NCBI GenBank assembly: GCA_023511475.1
Contig: JAIMBM010000188.1
Coordinates: 1 to 6,396, forward strand
Direction: 5' to 3'
Length of the DNA: 6,396 bases
Source of the DNA: Anaerolineae bacterium
Lineage (GTDB): Bacteria > Chloroflexota > Anaerolineae > SpSt-313
The notes beneath the pieces are model-generated. The model did no database searches. It had not been told where the DNA came from and worked only from the letters and a program-made list of their open reading frames with translations. Positions 1-4,847 of this stretch are shown one piece after another. A program made the position numbers and the translations under genes. Numbering within the stretch: position 1 is the first letter of the stretch; each line of letters opens with the position of its first letter.

Positions 1-303
1 GAGCAGATCGTGGCCACGTATCGCCGCGATCATCGGCATCCGGTGAACCATTTTTTGCATGTCGGGGTTGGGTGGCCGATGGTGGCCGCGGCGTTGCTGG
101 TGTTGCCGTTTCGACCGTGGTGGTCGCTGGGGCTCTTTGTGGGTGGATATGCTTTTATGTGGATGGGACACTTTGTCTTCGAACGCAATTTACCGACGAT
201 CTGGAAGTATCCGGCGACTCCGTTGGTGATGGCCGTTGCCGTGGTCAAGTCGATGGGGGCGGGTTTGGGGCGGCTGCTGGGCGGGAGGCAAGGCCGGGTG
301 TAG
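1..303 (+). CDS. DUF962 (Mpo1-like) small membrane protein, 5' partial
   Basis: The frame is open from base 1, and a GTG at 10 is the first start-type codon inside the window. The family motif begins almost at once (YRRDHRHPVNHFLH), so a few N-terminal residues probably lie upstream of the window. What is seen: the HPVN...LH signature; two hydrophobic segments around residues 20-33 and 39-55 counted from the GTG; then the second signature GHFVFERNLP; then a third weakly hydrophobic stretch. This matches the short bacterial DUF962 type of roughly 100 residues. Known of the family: yeast Mpo1 is an endoplasmic-reticulum, iron-dependent dioxygenase of 2-hydroxy fatty acids that uses conserved histidines. 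The bacterial short forms are mostly uncharacterised, so an enzymatic role here is inference. Six of its eleven leucines are TTG/TTA, like the first part of the next gene and unlike everything after about 690. Confidence 0.8.
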   Translation, partial: EQIVATYRRDHRHPVNHFLHVGVGWPMVAAALLVLPFRPWWSLGLFVGGYAFMWMGHFVFERNLPTIWKYPATPLVMAVAVVKSMGAGLGRLLGGRQGRV

Positions 304-474
304 GTCTTGCAGGTCGGCTCAGACTGAGCGGTTGAAGTGGTGCCCGAGAGAGAGGGAAGGAAAGGTCGGCCCGCGTGTCCAAGAGTGACGCAAGGCGCGT
401 GCTTCTCGCGGGGATGAGTGCTCGCTAGGATAAGGGCCTGATGCCTGATTGTGGTGAGCGTGAGCCGATCTTCC
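304..474. other. Intergenic gap without clear signals
   Basis: This is the 171-base space between the DUF962 stop and the chosen start of the tRNA-binding frame. I see no strong hairpin followed by T residues and no good sigma-70 promoter. The best -10-like hexamer is TAGGAT at 426-431, but the bases one spacer upstream are a poor -35. No clear Shine-Dalgarno sequence stands before the ATG at 475. Confidence 0.4.
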
Positions 475-1608
475 ATGGCCGATCTCATATCGTATGCCGA
501 GTTTGCGAAAGTCGATTTACGAGTGGCGCGGGTCTTGGAGGCGCGTCCGCACCCGAACGCCGACAAGTTGTTGCTGCTGCGGATCGAGTTGTCGGAGGGT
601 GAGACGCGACAGATTGTCGCCGGAATCCGCCAGCATTATGAGCCCGAGTCATTGGTGGGACGGCGGATCGTGGTGGTGGCCAATCTGGGCGAGCGCTCAC
701 GGGGATGGTGTGTGGTGGCCTATGCCTCCGTCGCCCTCGCCGGAGGAGGATCGCTGCTGCTGGGCCTGGTGTACCTCCTCGTGGCGGTGGCGCAGCGGGT
801 CTCGCCGCAGGCAATGGCGGGGGAGCTTCCTCCGGTCCTCGTCGGGGTGAACCCGGCGCGGCTCGGCCTCGGGCTGGTCGCCGGCGGGGTGGCATCGTGG
901 ATTGTGCTCCTCAGGCCGGTGCGCCGCGCGCTGGCCCGGATCATACCGATCCGGGCGGAATCGGTCGTGAACGCGGTCGCGCTGGCGCTGCTGGCGCTGC
1001 TCCTCGGGCAGAGCATCGGCCTCGGCGGGTTGGGGCCGCAGGGGTTTGTGTCGCTCACCGGGACGCTCACCGTGGCCCAGGTCATGGCGAGCGAGTTGCC
1101 TCTCGCCCTCCTCGGGATTGCGGGTGTGGGTCTGGGCGTCCGTCGCAGGCCGTGGGAGACCTGGCAGCGCTTGGGCCTCGGGGGGCTCTCGTGGCGGCAG
1201 CTTGGCCTGACGCTCCTCGGCGTGGTGGCACTGCTCGCGTACGAGGCGGTGGTAAGCGCGGTGGTCGCCCGCGTCTCCCCGGAGTTGCTCGAGAACCTGA
1301 CGCGGGCCACGGAGCAGCTCTACCGGGGGCTTGCTGCGCCCCTGGCGGCGGTGGCGGTCAGCCTGGCCTCCGGCACTGCGGAGGAGATACTGTTCCGCGG
1401 TGCCCTGCAGCCGCGCCTTGGGCTGCTGCTGACGTCCTTCACCTTTGGCGTCGTGCACATGCAGTATGGACTGCTCTTTGCGCTGCTGACGACAGGGGTG
1501 GTCGGGGTTGTGCTGGGGCTCTATCGCCAGCGCATCAACACCACGTCGGCCATCATCATCCACGTGCTGTATAACCTGACGCTCTTCCTGCTGGCGGCCG
1601 GGACATAG
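475..1608 (+). CDS. Chimeric ORF: truncated tRNA-binding OB domain fused to CPBP-family intramembrane protease
   Basis: One open frame holds two unrelated pieces. Residues 1-71 from the ATG at 475 are the start of a MetG C-terminal/Trbp111-type tRNA-binding OB fold (VDLRVARVLEARPHPNADKL, then RQIVAGI and VVVANL). The fold stops just before the expected PRKLxGxxSxGM block. From about residue 77 the chain is hydrophobic, with about eight membrane segments, and carries all CPBP (CAAX protease/Abi) motifs: EEILFRG (E303, E304, R308), FxxxH (H328) and HxxxN (H363, N367). CPBP proteins are metal-dependent intramembrane proteases, or relatives acting in prenyl-protein processing, bacteriocin immunity or unknown roles; the substrate here is unknown. 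ATG 475 was preferred to GTG 451 because it gives the usual MADLISYAEF beginning. GC rises from about 58% (481-660) to about 74% (721-900), and TTG/TTA leucines fall from 6 of 10 to 4 of 63. I infer an artificial or recombinational junction near 690; a genuine fusion protein is less likely. Confidence 0.75.
   Translation: MADLISYAEFAKVDLRVARVLEARPHPNADKLLLLRIELSEGETRQIVAGIRQHYEPESLVGRRIVVVANLGERSRGWCVVAYASVALAGGGSLLLGLVYLLVAVAQRVSPQAMAGELPPVLVGVNPARLGLGLVAGGVASWIVLLRPVRRALARIIPIRAESVVNAVALALLALLLGQSIGLGGLGPQGFVSLTGTLTVAQVMASELPLALLGIAGVGLGVRRRPWETWQRLGLGGLSWRQLGLTLLGVVALLAYEAVVSAVVARVSPELLENLTRATEQLYRGLAAPLAAVAVSLASGTAEEILFRGALQPRLGLLLTSFTFGVVHMQYGLLFALLTTGVVGVVLGLYRQRINTTSAIIIHVLYNLTLFLLAAGT
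682..711. other. Probable chimeric junction between two source sequences
   Basis: The tRNA-binding fold breaks off after the codons for ANL at 679-687, and the protease membrane segment begins by about 703. GC content and leucine codon choice change over the same short interval. A 9-base direct repeat, GTGGTGGCC, lies on both sides (673-681 and 712-720). It could be chance, since Val-Val-Ala is common, or it could have helped join the two parts. Assembly error and real recombination cannot be told apart from the sequence alone. Confidence 0.6.
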
Positions 1609-1622
1609 GGGCCAAGAGGCAA

Positions 1623-1639
1623 GGGCAGGGGCGCTGCCC
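1623..1639. terminator. GC-rich hairpin after the CPBP gene
   Basis: GGGCAG (1623-1628) and CTGCCC (1634-1639) form a 6-bp stem with a 5-base loop, beginning 15 bases after the protease stop codon. No T tract follows, so this is not a canonical intrinsic terminator. Its place just after a stop in a convergent gap is the main argument for a transcription-end role. Confidence 0.35.
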
Positions 1640-1681
1640 GCCCGGTCATCGACCCGGATATACCGGCAGAGCGTTGGTCTC

Positions 1682-1712
1682 GAGCCGCTTTGGAGGCCGC
1701 CAAAGGCCGCTC
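1682..1712. repeat. Interrupted inverted repeat in the convergent gap
   Basis: The outer arms are GAGC (1682-1685) and GCTC (1709-1712). The inner arms are CTTTGG (1688-1693) and CCAAAG (1700-1705), around the 6-base loop 1694-1699. The two stems are separated by a 2-by-3 internal loop. It could fold on either strand and may contribute to ending the two converging transcripts. Confidence 0.35.
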
Positions 1713-1719
1713 CGATCAC

Positions 1720-1742
1720 TCGCTGCGCGGCCCGCGGAGCGA
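1720..1742. terminator. Near-perfect GC palindrome, possible bidirectional terminator
   Basis: TCGCT (1720-1724) pairs with AGCGA (1738-1742). After a single G-G mismatch, CGCGG (1726-1730) mirrors CCGCG (1732-1736) around one central base; in practice the innermost pair would open to give a 3-base loop. It ends 25 bases beyond the stop of the small membrane protein gene, as read on the minus strand. No T run adjoins it on either strand. A terminator or a DNA-binding site are both possible. Confidence 0.4.
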
Positions 1743-1767
1743 TGACGGACCGGGCGGAGGCGGCGGG

Positions 1768-2091
1768 TTATCTCGCGGCTCCGACCGCCTCCTCCTCGCG
1801 ATCGGCCGCTTCCATGGCCCGTTCGTCCTCGGGCGTCATCTCCTGCTCTTGCACACCCGCGCGCTCCATGGCAGCCTGCAGTTCGGGTTCGCTCATCTGC
1901 TCCACGGGTTTTCCCGCTGTCTGCTCGACTTTGTGCACGTCGCTCTGGCCAAGCTTGTACGCGGTGCCGCCCACCATGAGCAGCACAGCCCCGCCAACGA
2001 GCAGCCGACGGGCCGTGCGGCGCATGACCCGTCGTGTAGTTCTGCGCGCCGTGTGCCTCACTGCGCGCCTTGCAACAGGGGCTCGAAACAT
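1768..2091 (-). CDS. Arg-rich single-pass small membrane protein with acidic C-terminal tail
   Basis: A 107-residue protein that I cannot assign to a named family. The ATG at 2091 was chosen over an in-frame TTG at 2118 because an AGGAGGT Shine-Dalgarno site lies four bases before it. Residues 1-29 contain 12 arginines, including RR pairs at 16-17, 20-21, 24-25 and 28-29, an exact four-residue spacing that would line them up on one helix face. Residues 30-48 are one membrane segment (LLVGGAVLLMVGG core). Residues 50-107 are polar and acidic, with likely helix from about 66 to 100. By the positive-inside rule the N-terminus should be cytoplasmic and the tail outside. The tail vaguely recalls short SHOCT-type helices, but I would not assign that domain. 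It sits 29 bases after the arylsulfatase stop on the same strand, so the two are probably co-transcribed. Confidence 0.7.
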   Translation of the reverse strand: MFRAPVARRAVRHTARRTTRRVMRRTARRLLVGGAVLLMVGGTAYKLGQSDVHKVEQTAGKPVEQMSEPELQAAMERAGVQEQEMTPEDERAMEAADREEEAVGAAR

Positions 2092-2095
2092 TCGG

Positions 2096-2102
2096 ACCTC
2101 CT
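2096..2102 (-). promoter_or_regulatory. Shine-Dalgarno site of the small membrane protein
   Basis: Read on the minus strand this is AGGAGGT, followed by CCGA and then the ATG at 2091. It lies wholly in the 29-base gap after the sulfatase stop. It decides the start of the downstream gene. Confidence 0.75.
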
Positions 2103-2120
2103 CTCGCGAGCGTTTCAACG

Positions 2121-4462
2121 CTATTCGCGTGCGAACATGGCGGCAAGCTCCATCCGAAGCTCCCGCTCGGGTGCGCCACTGACATCGACGACGGCCTCTT
2201 TGATCCTGCCACCGGTGAATGCGAATGGGGCCTCATAGTCACCGGTCACAGGGACGGGGCCACTCCGGCCTACCCTCACGCCCCCTCCGGACACACCAAA
2301 CCTGCCAGGCTGGGTCCTGATCCGCGCCTCGCCGACCTGCTCTCTGTTGATGTAGAGCACGGCTGTGCCGACCGGACTCACGCCCTCTTTACCCTCAACC
2401 TGGAAGCGTACCCCAAGAACGCTCCTCCCAAGGGGCACGTCGGTGCGGGAGATCACCTTCTGCTCGATCTCCCCAAGCCAGTTGTAGACATAATGAAGCC
2501 GACGGTCCTTGACGTACAGGCTGTGTCCGCCGAAGCGGCTGCCTTCGGAGAAGAGGACACCCTCGGCTTCGGGCGTCTCGATCGTCACATCGACGGCGAT
2601 GGCATAGGTGCGACCCCGGATGTCAACGGCGACCGCCAGGGGCACCTCGCTGGTATCGGGGTAATAGACGTAGCGGTCGCGCGGTCTGGCAAGTTGAGGA
2701 GGTGGAGAGCCCAGCAGCTCAACGGCCGAGCGATCGTGAAGCGGCACACCGAAGTACCGGCCTGCCAGCGCAAACCACACCGCTTTCAGCTCTTCCAGCT
2801 TGTCAGGGTGCTGGCGTGCCAGGTCGTGGAGCTGGCTGCGGTCCTCGTCGAGATGGAACAGCTCCCACCGGTCCTCGTTGAAGTGTCCCCAGTCCGACGG
2901 CGTGGCAGGGTGCACGGTGCTGGCATGCCAGCCCTTGTACCAGACGCCCCGGGTGCCCAGCATGCTGTAGAACTGGCTCTCGCGTGGCGCTGGCGCAGCC
3001 GGATCGTCGAAGGTCGCTCGGAAGCTCCTTCCTTCGAGGGGGCTCTGCGCGTACCCCTTGACCTGTGCTGGCGGTTCGATGCCGAGACAGTCGTAGATTG
3101 TGGGCACGACGTCAATGGCATGGATGTACTGGTGGCGCAGCTCGCCACGCTTGCGGATGCCTTTGGGCCAGGCGACAATGCAGAGATCGGCCGTGCCACC
3201 TTCGTGCCCAGAGTACCGCTTGAACAGCTTGAAGGGCGTGTTAAAGGCCGCTGCCCAACCTGTGGGATAGTGGTTGTAGGTGTACTCGCTGCCCAGGTCG
3301 TCGAGGTGCTCGAGATTCTCCTCGAGAGAGGCGGGCACACCGTTGAAGAACTTGTTCTCGTTGACCAGGCCGTCGGGCCCACCTTCAGCACTTGCACCGT
3401 TGTCAGAGACGGCGACGATGATTGTGTTGTCGAGTTGCCCGGACTCCTCGAGATAGTCGAGGAGCCGGCCGATCTGGGCGTCCGTGTAGCTCACAAAGCC
3501 GGCGTACACCTCTGCCATGCGGCTGAAGAGCCGCTTCTCGTCCGGAGACAACGAGTCCCATGGACGCACCGTGTCGCCTTCGGGCCAGGGCTTGCCCTCC
3601 GCGCTTCGCGCCTCGATGTATGGGTTGATAGGAGGGAGCTCGACGGTCTCGGGGATAAGGCCCATTCGTTTCTGGTTCGCCAGCACGAGCTCGCGGTACC
3701 TCTCGTACCCCATGTCGAACCGACCCTTGTACCTGTCAGCCCACTCCTTCCAGACCTGGTGCGGGGCATGGGCGCAGCCAGGGCAGAGGTACATCAGCCA
3801 TGGCTTGTCGGGAGCGATGACCTTGGCGTCGCGGATGAACTGAATGGCCCGATCAGCGAGGTCCTTGCTCAGATGGTAACCCTGGCCGGGCGAGTACGGT
3901 GGCTCCATGGGGTGGTTGTCGTAGACGAGATCAGGATGCCACTGGTCCGTCTCGCCGCCGAGGAAGCCGTAGAATCGCTCAAAGCCGCGGCCGAGCGGCC
4001 ACTGACGCTTGGAGCTTGCCAGGTTGCTCTCTTCCTCTGGGGTGAGGTGCCACTTGCCGAGCGCGTAGGTGTTCCAGCCCCGTTCCACGAGCACCTCGGA
4101 GATGAGCCCGTTCTCGAAGGGGATACGCCCGTTCGAGCCAGGGAACCCCGTGGTCGCCTCTTCGACGCAGGCCATGCCGTTGGAGGTGGCGTTCCGTCCG
4201 GTCAGCAGGCAAGAGCGGGTCGGGGAGCAAAGCGCGGTAGTATGGAACTGGGTGTAGCGCAGCCCCATGTCAGCGATGCGCCTCATGGTCGGCGTCTCGA
4301 TGAGACCGCCATAGACGTCGCAGGCGCCGTAGCCAAGATCGTCCCACACAATGTAGAGCACATTGGGGGCGCCTTCGGGCGCCTGGGGCTCCCTGTAGGG
4401 TTCCCAATCCGGTACAGACTGCGGATGTCGATGTCTATGGTGCCGCGAAAGGGTCTCGGCAT
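2121..4462 (-). CDS. atsA: AtsA-like type I arylsulfatase (formylglycine-dependent), frameshifted near its start
   Basis: It hydrolyses sulfate esters to free sulfate and an alcohol or phenol. The real start is inferred to be the ATG at 4462, preceded by AGGAGGAG and reading MPRPFRGTIDIDIR. A one-base shift at about 4418-4424 then leads into SVPDWEPY and the rest of the enzyme, about 780 residues. From memory this follows mycobacterial AtsA (Rv0711, about 787 residues) closely from end to end. Positions in corrected numbering: metal-binding D41-D42 (VWDDLGYG); C79 of CSPTR, the cysteine converted to formylglycine (codon 4227-4229); K137 and H139 (GKWHL); H232 and H235 (HAPH); D354 and N355 (SDNGAS). 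A beta-rich domain of about 200 residues follows the catalytic part, ending in YEAPFAFTGG and VDVSG. No signal peptide is seen, so the enzyme is probably cytoplasmic. Read without the shift, the frame runs back to an ATG at 4556, but that 45-residue extension looks unlike any sulfatase. The formylglycine-generating enzyme is not in the window. The natural substrate cannot be told. Confidence 0.92.
4418..4424 (-). other. Probable single-base deletion (frameshift) in the arylsulfatase gene
   Basis: The frame of the ATG at 4462 gives the expected N-terminus up to the arginine codon at 4421-4423. The expected SVPDW then continues in the other frame, from 4418. One extra base between CGC and AG would restore a single frame with one residue between R and S, as I recall in mycobacterial AtsA (DIRDSEPDW). 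No slippery heptamer is present, so programmed -1 frameshifting is unlikely. A sequencing or assembly error or a recent mutation are the main options. Confidence 0.75.
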
Positions 4463-4847
4463 TGCACTCCTCCTGGGGGTGTCTGTATCGGGACTCGCCC
4501 ACAGCTCTTGAGAATGAATGGTCGACGTCGCGTGCGGTGCTATGGAAGCATGGCACTGTTCGAGGCCGAGCTTGGGTCCCGTCTGGAGATACCCGAGCAG
4601 GAACCGGGCCAGGATCGCGGGAATCAGCCTGGGGCAGTCAGCCGGGGGGACCTGTCACCGGCGGCGCAGGAATTGGTCCATCAGGGTGATGCGGCCAGCG
4701 GCAGGAGGTCTTGCGAGCTGTGCGCTACGGCGCCAACGGGGCTATCGCTTGGCGCCCCGAACAGGCTGACCCGTGCCACGATCGTTATTGCGTGCCGGGT
4801 CTTTGCAGCACGGGCGCGCCGTCACCGGGGTAGACGAGGCGACCGGC
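4463..4847. other. 385-base intergenic region without a recognisable gene
   Basis: Apart from the Shine-Dalgarno site next to the sulfatase, I see no supported gene here. On the minus strand a frame ends at a TGA (4655-4657) after the short peptide MDQFLRRR and can be read back only to a TAG about 27 codons earlier. After the TGA the same phase stays open for 64 codons into the sulfatase ATG, with a hydrophobic patch (LIPAILARFLLGYL), but it has no ATG of its own. These may be remnants of a decayed gene or chance open frames in GC-rich DNA. No convincing -10/-35 pair was found, though the sulfatase promoter should lie here. Confidence 0.4.
4467..4474 (-). promoter_or_regulatory. Shine-Dalgarno site of the arylsulfatase
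   Basis: On the minus strand this reads AGGAGGAG, then TGCA and the ATG at 4462. It is a near-ideal site for that ATG. Together with the conserved N-terminus it marks the true start, not the upstream ATG at 4556 in another frame. Confidence 0.75.

Noticed and set aside
451..474. Upstream GTG start at 451 for the tRNA-binding frame
   Set aside because: It adds eight residues with no family support, and there is no clear Shine-Dalgarno site. ATG 475 gives the usual length before the ISYAEF block.
30..566. 178-codon minus-strand frame opposite the DUF962 gene
   Set aside because: Both plus-strand genes it overlaps carry recognisable family motifs. This frame has none.
1642..1668. CCGGT/ACCGG inverted repeat in the convergent gap
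   Set aside because: The arms are only five bases and the spacer is wide, which is expected by chance at this GC content.
697..1719. 340-codon minus-strand frame opposite the CPBP protease
   Set aside because: The composition is dominated by Arg, Gln, His and Pro, the usual antisense image of a hydrophobic Leu/Val/Gly/Ala-rich membrane protein. No motif or ribosome-binding site supports it.
4418..4424. Programmed -1 ribosomal frameshift in the sulfatase
   Set aside because: The site reads ATC CGC AGT with no X-XXY-YYZ slippery heptamer, and no purpose for such control is evident. A one-base deletion explains it more simply.
2070..4511. 813-codon open frame on the plus strand covering almost the whole arylsulfatase gene
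   Set aside because: It mirrors a strongly conserved sulfatase on the other strand and shows no domain of its own. Long antisense frames are expected in GC-rich genes with few A/T-ending codons.
4463..4556. N-terminal extension of the sulfatase from the ATG at 4556
   Set aside because: It lies in a frame that only becomes the sulfatase frame after the probable deletion. Its residues are Arg/His-rich without resemblance to sulfatases, and the ATG at 4462 has the better ribosome-binding site.
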